From Umezawaea endophytica (GTDB lineage Bacteria > Actinomycetota > Actinomycetes > Mycobacteriales > Pseudonocardiaceae), in assembly GCF_025061645.1 (NCBI RefSeq), contig NZ_JANYMP010000014.1, positions 141,737 through 205,736 of the forward strand: DNA of 64,000 bases, read 5' to 3'. Positions 36,262 through 44,839 of the stretch are shown piece after piece. The notes under the pieces are model-generated. The model ran no database searches, was not told the origin of the DNA, and worked only from the letters and a program-made list of their open reading frames with translations. The translations under genes and the position numbers were made by a program. Position 1 is the first letter of the stretch. The number at the start of each line of letters is the position of its first letter.

Positions 36262-39200
36262 TCAGACCGCGGAGCGGCGGCGGGCCCGGTGGAGGACGGC
36301 GAGGGTGCGGGCCGCTCCTCGGCGGTCCCCGGTCTCGCGGTGGACGGCGAGCGCGCGGTGGGCGTGCTGGAGGGCGGCGCGGGGTTCGCCCGAGGCCAGG
36401 AAGATGCCCGCGAGAGCGGTCATCGCCTGCCCACGCAGCGCCTGGAAGCCCGCCTGCTCGGCCAGGGCGAGCGCGTGCCGGGCGCGGCCGACGTCCCCCG
36501 TGGCCGTCGCGAGGCCGATGAGGATGTCGACCTCGGGGTACCGGTCGCCGGTCTCCCGGATGAGGTCGAGCGCCTGCTCGTAGCGGTGGACCGCGTCGTG
36601 CCGGTGGCCGAGGTGGAGGTGGAGGGTGGCGAGCGTGGCGAGCGCCTCCGCCTCGGTCCGGGGGTCGCCCGCCTCTTGGGCCAGGGTGAGACCCTCGCGG
36701 GCGTGGTCGAGCGCTTCGGCGCGGCGGCCCAGGTCGAACAGCGCGGCGGCCAGCCTGCTGTTCGCCTCGGCCTCGCCGCTGCGGTCGCCGCCCTCGCGGT
36801 GCAGGGTGAGCGACCTGGTGAGCAGGTCGACCGCCTGGTCGGGCAGCCCTCGGGCGCACTGCGCCTGGCCGAGGTTGCTGAGGTTGATCGCCTCGCCGTA
36901 GTCCGACCCGATCTCCCGGTACCGGGTCAGGGCCTGGTCGTAGTGCTCCGCCGCCTGGGAGAGCCTGCCCATCTCCCAGTGGACGAGACCGAGGTTCCCG
37001 AGCGCGACGGCCTCCCCCGCGGGCTGGCCGATCCCGCGGCTGAGCGCCAGCGCGCGCTCGAACCGGGCACCGGCGACGGCGAGCTTCCCGGACTGCCAGT
37101 ACACGCACCCGAGGTTGCCGAGCACCGCCGCCTGGGCCTCGACCCAGCCCGCTCGACGTGCCAGCAGGAGCCCGTGCGCGTAGTGCCGGACGGCCTGCCG
37201 GTACCGGCCCTGGCGGAAGTGCAGGTCGGCGAGGCTGAGCCGGGCCGCCGCCCCGGCCCGGTGCTCACCGGTCTCCTCGGCCGCGGCGAGCCCGGCCTCC
37301 GCCGTGGCCAGCCAGTCCACCCGGCGCATGCTCTTCCAGAAGTAGCCGCGCAGGGCGTCGGCCAGGCGCCAGGCCATGGGCAGCGGCCCGCTCCGCGCCG
37401 CTTCCCGGACGGCCGCGACGAGGTTGCCGCGCTCGGTGTCCAGCCAGGTCGACGCGGCGGCCAGGTCGGTGACGGCGGCGGGGGTCCGCGCGTCCGTCAC
37501 GGGCGCGGGCAGGCGCAGCATGTGCGGGTAGAGCAGCCGGGCGGCGGCGTCGACGGCGTGCAGGTACCAGTCGTACAACCGGTGTCGGGCTGCTTCGCGG
37601 TCGGCATCGGGTTCCTGCCGGTCGAGCTGGTCGGCCGCGTAGCGGCGGAGCAGGTCGTGGAAGCGGTAGCGGTCCGGCCCGTGGCGTTCGACGAGGTGCG
37701 CGCTCGCGAGCCGGTCCAGCAGCCGACCGGTGGCCTCCTGGTCCGCGCCGGTGAGGGCGGCCACCGCCTCCGTGCTGAAGTCGGTCCCCGGCACCAGGCT
37801 CAGCAGGCGGAACAACCGCTGCGCCTCGGCGGGCAGTGCGGCGCAGGACAGGTCGAAGGCCGTCCGCACCGCGATCTGCTCGTCGCCCCGCACCGACAGC
37901 GCGGCCAGCAGGTTCCCCTCCCGCAGCTTCGCGACGTAGTCCTCGACACCGCGCCCGGAGTGGTCGGCGAGGTTGGCCGCCGCGATCCGCAGCGCGAGCG
38001 GGAGGTAGGCGCACAGCTCGGCCAGTTCGGCGGCCACCTCGTGCTTGGTGCCGAGCACGGACGCCAGCAGCTCCAGCGCGTCGTCGGGGCTCAGCACGTC
38101 GAGCGTGAGCTGGCGGGCACCGTGCAGGGCCACGAGCCCGGTCATCCGGTCCCGACCCGTCACCAGCACCAGGCACCCCGGACCGGCGGGCAGCAGCGGG
38201 CGGATCTGGTCCGGCCCGACAACGTTGTCCAGCAGCACCAGCGTTCGCCGGTCCGTCATCAGCGTCCGGTACATCGCCGCCGCGGTCTCCAGGTCGAACG
38301 GAACGCGCTCGGCGGGGACGCCCAGTGCCGACAGGAACTGCGCGAGCACCTCGATCGGCGCCGCCGCCGGGCCCGGCGCGTGCCCGCGCAGGTTGGCGTA
38401 GAGCTGCCCGTCGGGGAACCGGTCCCGCACGCGGTGCGCCCAGTGCACGGCCAGCGCCGTCTTGCCGACGCCCGCCGTGCCGGAGATCGCGGCGATCGTC
38501 ACCGCCCCGCCCGACCGACCGCCCTCCAGCAGACCGTCCAACGTGGACAGTTGCGCCGTCCGACCGGTGAACCCGCCCGGTTCGGCCGGGAGCTGCTTCG
38601 GGACCCGCAGCGCGGACCCCGTCCCCCCGCCGCCCACCGGTTCGCTGTTGTCCCGCAGCAGTTCCGTGTGCGCTTCGCGCAGTTCCGGTCCGGGGTCGAT
38701 CCCGAGTTCGTCGACGAGCCGGTCGCGGACCTCGTGGTAGATCCGGAAGGCCTTCGCCCGCTGCCCGACCGCGTGGTGCGCGCGGATCAGGCGGGCCTGC
38801 GCGGGTTCGTCCAGCGGCTGCTCGGCCGCGGCCTCCACCACGTCCGGCAGGATGTCCGCCGCCGCACCGATCTCGATCATCGCGTCGGCGCGCCGGGCGA
38901 GGACCTCCCAGCGCTTCTCGACCAGCGCCACGACCTTCGGGTACGTGGCGAGGAACGGCACGTCCGCGAGCGGCCTGCCCTGCCACAGCCGCAGCGCCTC
39001 GCCGAGCAGGGCCGCGACGCGCCCCGTCTCGCCCCCGCGGTGCGCCGTGCCCGCTTCGGCGACGAGGCTCCGGAAGCGCACCAGGTCGATGTCCACGACG
39101 TCCTGGTTCAGCGCGTAGCCGCCGCTCACGTGGGGCAGGACCTCGCTGCTGGTGCGGCGGGGGCGGTCGGGCTCCAGCAGTCGGCGCAGGTGCTTGATGT

Positions 39201-39393
39201 GCGTCTGGAGCACGTTGACCGCGCTGCGCGGCGGCCGGTCGCCCCACAGGGAGTCGACCAGTTCGAGCTTCGTCATCGCCTCGCCCTCGGCGAGGACCAG
39301 CAGCCCCAGCACGGCCCGCCGGGCGGGTGGCCCGAGGTCGACCTCCGCGGCACCGTTCCACGCCCGCGACGAACCCAGCACCTGGATCCGCAC
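36262..39393 (-). CDS. SARP-type regulator with NB-ARC and TPR domains (AfsR-like)
   Basis: About 1,043 residues in AfsR-like order. An OmpR-type winged helix (1-90, RIQVLGSSRAWNG start) is followed by a bacterial transcriptional activation domain (about 95-245). An NB-ARC ATPase follows, with P-loop ISGTAGVGKTALAVHWAHRV, the LVLLDNV Walker B and the GCLVLVTGRDR sensor. The C-terminal part is a long TPR array (about 620-1020; repeats such as LGNLGLVHWEMGRLSQAAEH). Such proteins activate secondary-metabolite or developmental genes. Start GTG 39393 gives the usual N-terminus; GTG 39405 or 39408 are alternatives and no strong ribosome site decides. No biosynthetic cluster is adjacent. Confidence 0.85.
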   Translation of the reverse strand: MRIQVLGSSRAWNGAAEVDLGPPARRAVLGLLVLAEGEAMTKLELVDSLWGDRPPRSAVNVLQTHIKHLRRLLEPDRPRRTSSEVLPHVSGGYALNQDVVDIDLVRFRSLVAEAGTAHRGGETGRVAALLGEALRLWQGRPLADVPFLATYPKVVALVEKRWEVLARRADAMIEIGAAADILPDVVEAAAEQPLDEPAQARLIRAHHAVGQRAKAFRIYHEVRDRLVDELGIDPGPELREAHTELLRDNSEPVGGGGTGSALRVPKQLPAEPGGFTGRTAQLSTLDGLLEGGRSGGAVTIAAISGTAGVGKTALAVHWAHRVRDRFPDGQLYANLRGHAPGPAAAPIEVLAQFLSALGVPAERVPFDLETAAAMYRTLMTDRRTLVLLDNVVGPDQIRPLLPAGPGCLVLVTGRDRMTGLVALHGARQLTLDVLSPDDALELLASVLGTKHEVAAELAELCAYLPLALRIAAANLADHSGRGVEDYVAKLREGNLLAALSVRGDEQIAVRTAFDLSCAALPAEAQRLFRLLSLVPGTDFSTEAVAALTGADQEATGRLLDRLASAHLVERHGPDRYRFHDLLRRYAADQLDRQEPDADREAARHRLYDWYLHAVDAAARLLYPHMLRLPAPVTDARTPAAVTDLAAASTWLDTERGNLVAAVREAARSGPLPMAWRLADALRGYFWKSMRRVDWLATAEAGLAAAEETGEHRAGAAARLSLADLHFRQGRYRQAVRHYAHGLLLARRAGWVEAQAAVLGNLGCVYWQSGKLAVAGARFERALALSRGIGQPAGEAVALGNLGLVHWEMGRLSQAAEHYDQALTRYREIGSDYGEAINLSNLGQAQCARGLPDQAVDLLTRSLTLHREGGDRSGEAEANSRLAAALFDLGRRAEALDHAREGLTLAQEAGDPRTEAEALATLATLHLHLGHRHDAVHRYEQALDLIRETGDRYPEVDILIGLATATGDVGRARHALALAEQAGFQALRGQAMTALAGIFLASGEPRAALQHAHRALAVHRETGDRRGAARTLAVLHRARRRSAV

Positions 39394-39408
39394 GGAGTTG
39401 ACCACCAC

Positions 39409-39693
39409 TGGTCGGAACGTAACCAACCGGCCGGAACCCCACAAGAACATTCGGACGAAACCGGCCCGCCGACCCGACAATGGGGCCGCTCAGGCTAGCG
39501 GCCCGCAACCAAGTGGTCCGCTCCCTATCGAGACGGCGGCGGTTCTCGGGACGTGGAAGGGGCGGTCGCCGGAGGAAGCCGACGGCCGCCACCGCCCAGT
39601 ATCCGGCACGGAGCCCGGTCCTCGCCCGCGCAGTACCGCAGTCCCGTGGTCCCGTCCGGGTGGAAAGCGGTTCCACCTCGGCGACGCCCCGCG
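39409..39693. other. Intergenic region, no gene seen
   Basis: About 285 bases between the SARP regulator start and the end of the next leftward TetR gene. I see no credible coding frame or strong hairpin; it must contain the promoter of the SARP gene. Confidence 0.5.
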
Positions 39694-40266
39694 CTAGCGG
39701 CTGGTGACGAGGCCGTCCATGAGCAGGTCCAGGAGGCGTTCGGCGAGGTCCGGCTGCGGTGGTTTGCCGCTCGCGATGGCGATCCCGAGGAGGCTCGCGC
39801 CGACGTCGGAGGCGGACACGTCGGCCCGGACGCTGCCGTCGGCCACCCCCGCCGCCAGCAGGGCGGTGATGGACTCGGTCACCAGCTCCGTGGTGTGGTC
39901 GTACGGGTTGACGCCGGACTCGACGAGGGAGCGGAGGGCGTCGGCCATGCCGATCTTGGCGTTCACGTAGTCCATGAAGCGGCCCATCCACGCCCTCAGC
40001 GCCTGCCGTGGCGGGAGCGCGGCGAGCAGGTCGGTGGAGGCTTCGCAGAGCTTGCCCAGCTCACTGCGGTAGGCGGCTTCGATCAGCGCCTCGCGGGTCG
40101 GGAAGTTGCGGTACAGGGTGGCCGGGCCGACGCCCGCCTCCTTGGCGATGCGGTCGAGCGTGGCGTCGAGGCCGTCCCTGGCGAACATGGTGACCGCGGT
40201 GCAGAGGATCTTGTCGCGGTTGCGCTGGGCGTCGGCGCGCAGCGGCCGTCCCTCGAACCTGCCCAT
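39694..40266 (-). CDS. TetR-family regulator of the molybdenum hydroxylase operon
   Basis: A 190-residue TetR regulator. The helix-turn-helix ATLDRIAKEAGVGPATLYRN (about 32-51) is followed by FPTREALIEAAYR. It is divergent from a three-subunit molybdenum hydroxylase, and two similar 21-base inverted repeats lie between them, so it very probably represses both its own gene and the hydroxylase. ATG 40266 with AAAGGA upstream; an upstream in-frame ATG would run through one of the repeats and is rejected. Confidence 0.85.
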   Translation of the reverse strand: MGRFEGRPLRADAQRNRDKILCTAVTMFARDGLDATLDRIAKEAGVGPATLYRNFPTREALIEAAYRSELGKLCEASTDLLAALPPRQALRAWMGRFMDYVNAKIGMADALRSLVESGVNPYDHTTELVTESITALLAAGVADGSVRADVSASDVGASLLGIAIASGKPPQPDLAERLLDLLMDGLVTSR

Positions 40267-40295
40267 TGTTCGCCATCCTTTCCCGCCCCGGTTGC

Positions 40296-40316
40296 AAGTG
40301 GAGACTGCTATCACTT
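40296..40316. promoter_or_regulatory. TetR operator 1 (21-bp inverted repeat)
   Basis: Arms AAGTG and CACTT flank a 21-base pseudo-palindrome. Its reverse complement matches the second site (40325-40345) at 18 of 21 positions. It lies 30 bases from the TetR start codon. Confidence 0.7.
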
Positions 40317-40324
40317 AGCCTCGG

Positions 40325-40345
40325 AAGTGAGAGCGATCTCCACTT
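40325..40345. promoter_or_regulatory. TetR operator 2 (21-bp inverted repeat)
   Basis: Arms AAGTGAGA and TCTCCACTT form a 21-base pseudo-palindrome, nearly the reverse complement of operator 1. The centres of the two sites are 29 bases apart, roughly three helical turns, allowing two repressor dimers on one face of the DNA. Confidence 0.7.
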
Positions 40346-40414
40346 TATCGGCGTGAGGCCTCTGAACACGCACGATGTGAGAAAGGGATCGCCCGAGCCC
40401 TGAGAGGACATGCT

Positions 40415-41029
40415 GTGCCACCCACCACGCGCAGTGACATCTCCTTGCGGGTCAACGGGGAGACGCACGCGCTCACCGTCGACAACCGCACCACCCTGCT
40501 GGACGCGCTGAGGGAAAACCTCGGCTTGACCGGTACGAAGAAGGGCTGCGACCAGGGCCAGTGCGGCGCGTGCACCGTGCTGGCCGACGGCAGGCGAGCG
40601 GTCTCGTGCCTGCAACTCGCCGTCGCGGCCGAAGGCGCCGACATCACCACCGTCGAGGGCATCTCCGACGGCGAGGACCTGCACCCGGTGCAGGAGGCGT
40701 TCCTCGAACTCGACGGCTACCAGTGCGGCTACTGCACCTCCGGCCAGATCTGCTCGGCCGTCGCCGTCATCCGGGAGCACGCGGCGGGCTGGCCCAGCGC
40801 GGCCACCGGCGACGTGCGGCCCGACGCGGAGCCCCCGCCGCTGGACGCGGCCGAGATCCGCGAGCGGATGAGCGGCAACCTGTGCCGGTGCGGGGCGTAC
40901 CCGGCGATCGTGCGAGCGGTCGGCCGAGCCGCCGAGCAGACGAACGCAGGCCAAGGCGCCGAGCGGACGAACGCAGGCCGTGCGGCCGTCGGTCTTGGCA
41001 CGGCCGAGGAATCGAAGGTGACGGCGTGA
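40415..41029 (+). CDS. Molybdenum hydroxylase, [2Fe-2S] subunit (PaoA-like)
   Basis: A 204-residue small subunit of the xanthine dehydrogenase family. The first cluster ligands are in GCDQGQCGACTVLADG and SCLQLA (plant-type ferredoxin fold, about 45-75), and the second cluster in YQCGYCTSGQI and NLCRCGAYPAI. It relays electrons from the molybdenum centre to FAD. GTG start with GAGAGGA upstream. A short Thr/Asn/Ala-rich tail (about 175-204) with a repeated ERTNAG-like phrase is unusual. First gene of the operon. Confidence 0.9.
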   Translation: MPPTTRSDISLRVNGETHALTVDNRTTLLDALRENLGLTGTKKGCDQGQCGACTVLADGRRAVSCLQLAVAAEGADITTVEGISDGEDLHPVQEAFLELDGYQCGYCTSGQICSAVAVIREHAAGWPSAATGDVRPDAEPPPLDAAEIRERMSGNLCRCGAYPAIVRAVGRAAEQTNAGQGAERTNAGRAAVGLGTAEESKVTA

Positions 41030-42018
41030 AGGAATTCGGCTACAACCGCGCGTCGGGCGTCCGGGACGCGGTCGCCCTGCTCGCGCACGAGCCCGAGGCC
41101 CGGTTCCTCGGCGGCGGCACGAACCTCGTCGACCTGATGAAGGCGGGGGTGGAGACCCCCGACCTGCTGGTCGACGTCCGCGGCCTCCCGCTCGGCCGCG
41201 TCGAGCTCCGGTCCGACGGCGCCCTCACGATCGGCGCGACGGTCACCAACAGCGACCTCGCCGCCCACCCCGAGGTCCGGCGCCGGTTCCCCGCGCTGGC
41301 CGAGGCGGTGCTGGCGGGCGCGTCCGGCCAGCTCCGCAACGTGGCCACGGTCGGCGGCAACCTGCTCCAGCGCACCCGGTGCGGCTACTTCACCGACACG
41401 TCGTTCCCGTGCAACAAGCGGGTCCCCGGCAGCGGCTGCCCCGCGATCACCGGCGAGCACCACAACCACGCGATCCTGGGCGCGTCGGACCACTGCGTCG
41501 CGACCAACCCGTCGGACATGGGCGTGGCGCTCGCGGCGTTCGACGCGGTGATCTCCTTCGAGACCGTCGACGGCCCCGGCGAGCTGGCACTGAGCGAGTT
41601 CTACCCGCCGGTCGGCGACACCCCGCACGTCGAGACCTCGCTGCCAGCGGGCGCGCTGATCACCGCCGTCACGCTGCCCGCGGCACCGGTCGCGGCGCGG
41701 TCCCGCTACCGCAAGGTCCGCGAGCGCGCGTCCTACGCGTTCGCCACCGGCTCGATCGCCGCGGCGGTCGACGTCGAGGGCGGCGTGGTGCGCGACGTCC
41801 GGATCGCCTTCGGCGCCGTGGCCTCCCGGCCGTGGCGCGCCCACGAGGCCGAGCGGGCGCTGATCGGGGCGCCCGCGACGGCGCAGGCGTTCGGCGCCGC
41901 GGCCGACGCCGAACTGGCCGCCGCGAAACCGTTGGCGCACAACGGGTACAAGGTGCCGCTGCTGCGCAACCTCGTGGTGTCCGTGCTGACCGAACTCACC
42001 GAGGAGGCCGCCCGATGA
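41026..42018 (+). CDS. Molybdenum hydroxylase, FAD subunit (PaoB-like)
   Basis: A 330-residue FAD-binding subunit. FAD motifs are FLGGGTNLVDLMK (about 27-39) and ATVGGNLLQRTRCGYF. The extra Cys-rich loop (RCGYFTDTSFPCNKRVPGSG with a further Cys) fits the [4Fe-4S]-binding insertion known from PaoABC-type aldehyde oxidoreductases. GTG start overlaps the previous stop (GTGA), and its stop overlaps the next ATG (ATGA). The physiological oxidant is not evident from sequence. Confidence 0.9.
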   Translation: MKEFGYNRASGVRDAVALLAHEPEARFLGGGTNLVDLMKAGVETPDLLVDVRGLPLGRVELRSDGALTIGATVTNSDLAAHPEVRRRFPALAEAVLAGASGQLRNVATVGGNLLQRTRCGYFTDTSFPCNKRVPGSGCPAITGEHHNHAILGASDHCVATNPSDMGVALAAFDAVISFETVDGPGELALSEFYPPVGDTPHVETSLPAGALITAVTLPAAPVAARSRYRKVRERASYAFATGSIAAAVDVEGGVVRDVRIAFGAVASRPWRAHEAERALIGAPATAQAFGAAADAELAAAKPLAHNGYKVPLLRNLVVSVLTELTEEAAR

Positions 42019-44117
42019 CCGATCTGACGGACAGCGCCACCCGCGCCGTCGGCACGTCGACCGTCCGCGTGGAGGGCCGCGAGAAGGTCACCGGCGCGGC
42101 CCGCTACGCCGCCGACGTCCCGTTCGAGGGGCTCGCGCACGGCTGGCTGGTGCTCGCCACGGTGGCGCGCGGTCGCGTGAGTTCGATCGGCGTGGACCCG
42201 GTGCTCGCCATGCCCGGCGTGATCGGCGTCATCCACCACGGCAACGCCCCGCGCCTCAACCCCAAGGCGGGCATGTTCGGGATCCCCGACGGGACCCTGC
42301 AACTGCTCCAGGACGACCGGGTGCCGCACTTCGGCAGGCCGGTGGCGCTGGTCGTCGCGGAAACCCTCGAACAGGCGAGGGCGGGCGCGGACGCGCTGGT
42401 CGTCACCTACGAGGAGGAGCCGCACGACACCGCCTTCTCCGCCGACCACCCCGGCGCCTACACGCCCGTCTCCGCGCCCGTCTCGGCCAAGGGCGACGTG
42501 GACGCCGAGATCGCCGCCTCCCCCGTCGTGGTCGACCAGCGGTACTCCACGCCGGAGGAGCACCACGGGTCGATGGAGCCGCACGCCTCGATGGCGCGCT
42601 GGGAGAACGGCCGCCTGGAGGTCGTGGACTCCAACCAGGGCTCGTTCATGGTGTCGACGATCCTCTCCGCGCTGTTCCACCTCGACGAGGGCGTCGTCCG
42701 GGTGCGGGCCGAGCACGTCGGCGGCGGGTTCGGGTCCAAGGGCGTGGGGGCTCAGCTCATCCTCGCGGTGATGGCCGCGACCACGTTCGACCGGCCGGTG
42801 CGCGTCACGCTGACGCGCCACCAGGTGTTCACCGTGACCGGCATGCGGCCCGCGACCCGGCAGCGCATCCGGCTGGGCGCGGACTCCACCGGGCGGCTGC
42901 GGGCGATCGACCACGAGTCGGTCAACCAGACCTCGACCATCTACGAGTACGTCGAGCGCAACGGCGAGGTCACGCACGCCCTGTACGCCGCGGACGCCAT
43001 CCGCATCAGCACCTCCGTGGTCCCGGTCGACCTGCCGACGCCCACGTGGATGCGCGCGCCGGGCTGCGCGCCCGGCTCGTTCGCCGTGGAGTCGGCGATG
43101 GACGAGCTGGCCGAGGCCACCGGGATCGACCCGGTCGAACTGCGGCTGCGCAACGAACCGCAGGTGGGGCCGCTGTCGGGGCTCCCGTTCAGCAGCCGCA
43201 ACCTCGTCGGCTGCCTCCAGGAGGGAGCCCGCCGCTTCGGCTGGGCCGACCGCGACCCGCGACCGGGCGTCCGCCGCGACGGCCGGTGGCTGGTCGGCAC
43301 CGGGATGGCCGCCGGGATCTACGGCGCGGGCTCGGTGCCGTCCACGGCGGCGGTCACGGCCGAGGCCGACGGCGGGTACACGGTGGCCATCGGCGCCGCC
43401 GATATCGGCACCGGCGCCAGGACGGCGCTGACGCTCGTGGCGGCCGAGGCGCTGAACGTGCCCCCGTCCGCCGTGCGGATGAAGATCGCCGACAGCGACC
43501 TGGGCTCCGCGTGGTTCGCGGGCGGCTCCAGGGGCACGTCGTCCTGGTCGTGGGCCGTCACGGCCGCGGCGGAAGACCTGCGCGACAAGCTGGTCGGGAT
43601 CGACCGGATCCCCCCGGAGGGGATCACCGGCCGTGGCGACACCGCCGCCCAGATCGCCGCGCTCGCCCAGCAGGAGCGGCACGCGCACGGCGCCCAGTTC
43701 GCCGAGGTGGCCGTCGACCCGCTGACCGGTGAGGTGCGGGTGCGGCGGATGCTCGGGATCTTCGCGGCGGGCCGGATCGTCAACCCGCTGACCACGCGCA
43801 GCCAACTCGTCGGCGGCATGGTCATGGGTCTGTCGATGGCCCTGCACGAGGAGGGGCTCCGCGACGCCGCGTTCGGCGGCCAGGTCAACGGCGACTTCGC
43901 CGGGTACCACGTCGCCGCGCACGCCGACGTGCCGGACATCGAGGCCGACTGGGTCGACGACTACGACCCCAGCCACCCCAGCGGGATCAAGGGGGTCGGC
44001 GAGGTCGCCATCGTGGGCACGGCTGCCGCGGTCGCGAACGCCGTGTGGCACGCGACCGGCGTCCGCCACCGCACGCTGCCGATCAGCCTGAGCCGCGTCC
44101 TGACGTCCCAGGCGTGA
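42015..44117 (+). CDS. Molybdenum hydroxylase, molybdopterin subunit (PaoC-like)
   Basis: A 700-residue molybdopterin-binding catalytic subunit. Motifs include GREKVTGAARYAADV near the N-terminus, EEHHGSMEPHASMARW, EHVGGGFGSKG, and the active-site Glu in GIKGVGEVAIVG near the C-terminus. It resembles YagR/PaoC-type periplasmic-class aldehyde dehydrogenases, which oxidise aromatic or aliphatic aldehydes to acids. No Tat signal is visible on any subunit and no XdhC/PaoD-type chaperone gene follows, so maturation factors must be elsewhere. Followed by a very strong hairpin. Confidence 0.9.
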   Translation: MTDLTDSATRAVGTSTVRVEGREKVTGAARYAADVPFEGLAHGWLVLATVARGRVSSIGVDPVLAMPGVIGVIHHGNAPRLNPKAGMFGIPDGTLQLLQDDRVPHFGRPVALVVAETLEQARAGADALVVTYEEEPHDTAFSADHPGAYTPVSAPVSAKGDVDAEIAASPVVVDQRYSTPEEHHGSMEPHASMARWENGRLEVVDSNQGSFMVSTILSALFHLDEGVVRVRAEHVGGGFGSKGVGAQLILAVMAATTFDRPVRVTLTRHQVFTVTGMRPATRQRIRLGADSTGRLRAIDHESVNQTSTIYEYVERNGEVTHALYAADAIRISTSVVPVDLPTPTWMRAPGCAPGSFAVESAMDELAEATGIDPVELRLRNEPQVGPLSGLPFSSRNLVGCLQEGARRFGWADRDPRPGVRRDGRWLVGTGMAAGIYGAGSVPSTAAVTAEADGGYTVAIGAADIGTGARTALTLVAAEALNVPPSAVRMKIADSDLGSAWFAGGSRGTSSWSWAVTAAAEDLRDKLVGIDRIPPEGITGRGDTAAQIAALAQQERHAHGAQFAEVAVDPLTGEVRVRRMLGIFAAGRIVNPLTTRSQLVGGMVMGLSMALHEEGLRDAAFGGQVNGDFAGYHVAAHADVPDIEADWVDDYDPSHPSGIKGVGEVAIVGTAAAVANAVWHATGVRHRTLPISLSRVLTSQA

Positions 44118-44120
44118 CCG

Positions 44121-44153
44121 ACGGGTGGGCCCGGCCGAGCCGGGCCCACCCGT
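44121..44153. terminator. Bidirectional terminator hairpin
   Basis: A perfect 15-base-pair stem (arm 44121-44135, three-base loop CGA, arm 44139-44153), almost entirely G/C. It sits between the convergent hydroxylase and TetR genes, three bases after the former's stop, and can terminate both. Confidence 0.85.
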
Positions 44154-44160
44154 GGCATCT

Positions 44161-44745
44161 CTACCTCGAAGGCGAGAACGCGCGGCGCACGGTCGCGGCG
44201 AGGGCCGCGCGGCGCCGGTCGTGGTCCGCCACGGGGTCGGCGGGGGCGGCGGCGTGGAGCAGGCTGACCGGTGACCAGGTCAGCGCCATCGCCGTGACGA
44301 TCGACAGGACGTCGGCCGGGTCCAGTTCCGGGTCCACGTGGCCGGTGCGCTGCGCGGCGGCGATGGCCCCCAGCTTGACCTCGGTCTGCTCCTCCATGGT
44401 GGACACCAGGTGGCCGGTGGGAACGCGTTCGAGGCGGGCCCACGCCGCCAGGCGCACCAGTTCCGGCTGGAGCAGGCAGGCGTCGTACAGGCGGACGGCG
44501 TAGCCGGGCAGGTCCTCCGCCGTCATCGGCACGGTGTCGACGATCCGGTCGGCGTGCTCGGCGAAGACCGCCTCGAACAGGCCGTCCTTGTTGCCGTAGT
44601 ACGCGTAGAGCTGTGCCTTGTTGGCACGGGCGTTGGCCGAGATCCGGTCGACGCGGGCGCCCGCGATGCCGTGGGTGGCGAACTCCTCGGCCGCCGCGTC
44701 GAGCAAGCGGCGGCGGGTGGCCTGTCCGTCCTTCATGGGTCTCAT
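44161..44745 (-). CDS. TetR-family regulator
   Basis: A 194-residue TetR protein with helix-turn-helix ARVDRISANARANKAQLYAY (about 30-49) then YGNKDGLFEAVF. It is divergent from a short-chain dehydrogenase gene, and two near-identical 20-base direct repeats in the shared promoter probably bind it. ATG 44745 gives the longest protein; ATG 44736 (MKDGQ) is equally plausible because neither has a strong ribosome site. Confidence 0.85.
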   Translation of the reverse strand: MRPMKDGQATRRRLLDAAAEEFATHGIAGARVDRISANARANKAQLYAYYGNKDGLFEAVFAEHADRIVDTVPMTAEDLPGYAVRLYDACLLQPELVRLAAWARLERVPTGHLVSTMEEQTEVKLGAIAAAQRTGHVDPELDPADVLSIVTAMALTWSPVSLLHAAAPADPVADHDRRRAALAATVRRAFSPSR

Positions 44746-44749
44746 TCTA

Positions 44750-44769
44750 ACTAACCAGTCTGTTTGACC
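44750..44769. promoter_or_regulatory. Direct repeat copy 1, probable TetR operator
   Basis: ACTAACCAGTCTGTTTGACC; 17 of 20 bases are identical to copy 2 at 44807-44826. It begins five bases upstream of the TetR ATG, so binding here would autorepress. Confidence 0.65.
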
Positions 44770-44806
44770 GCTCGCCGGATCGCGCCTATGGTCGGAAGAG
44801 CAAGTA

Positions 44807-44826
44807 ACTGACTAGTTTGTTTGACC
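44807..44826. promoter_or_regulatory. Direct repeat copy 2, probable TetR operator
   Basis: ACTGACTAGTTTGTTTGACC, 57 bases from copy 1 in the same orientation. With the preceding base its first part, AACTGACTAGTT, is an imperfect palindrome. It ends 13 bases before the dehydrogenase ATG, overlapping where its promoter and leader must be. Confidence 0.65.
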
Positions 44827-44839
44827 CTGGAGGCTGACC

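Noticed and set aside
36247..39498. 1,083-codon plus-strand open frame opposite the SARP regulator
   Set aside because: The minus strand gives an unbroken winged-helix/NB-ARC/TPR protein; the plus frame is low-complexity.
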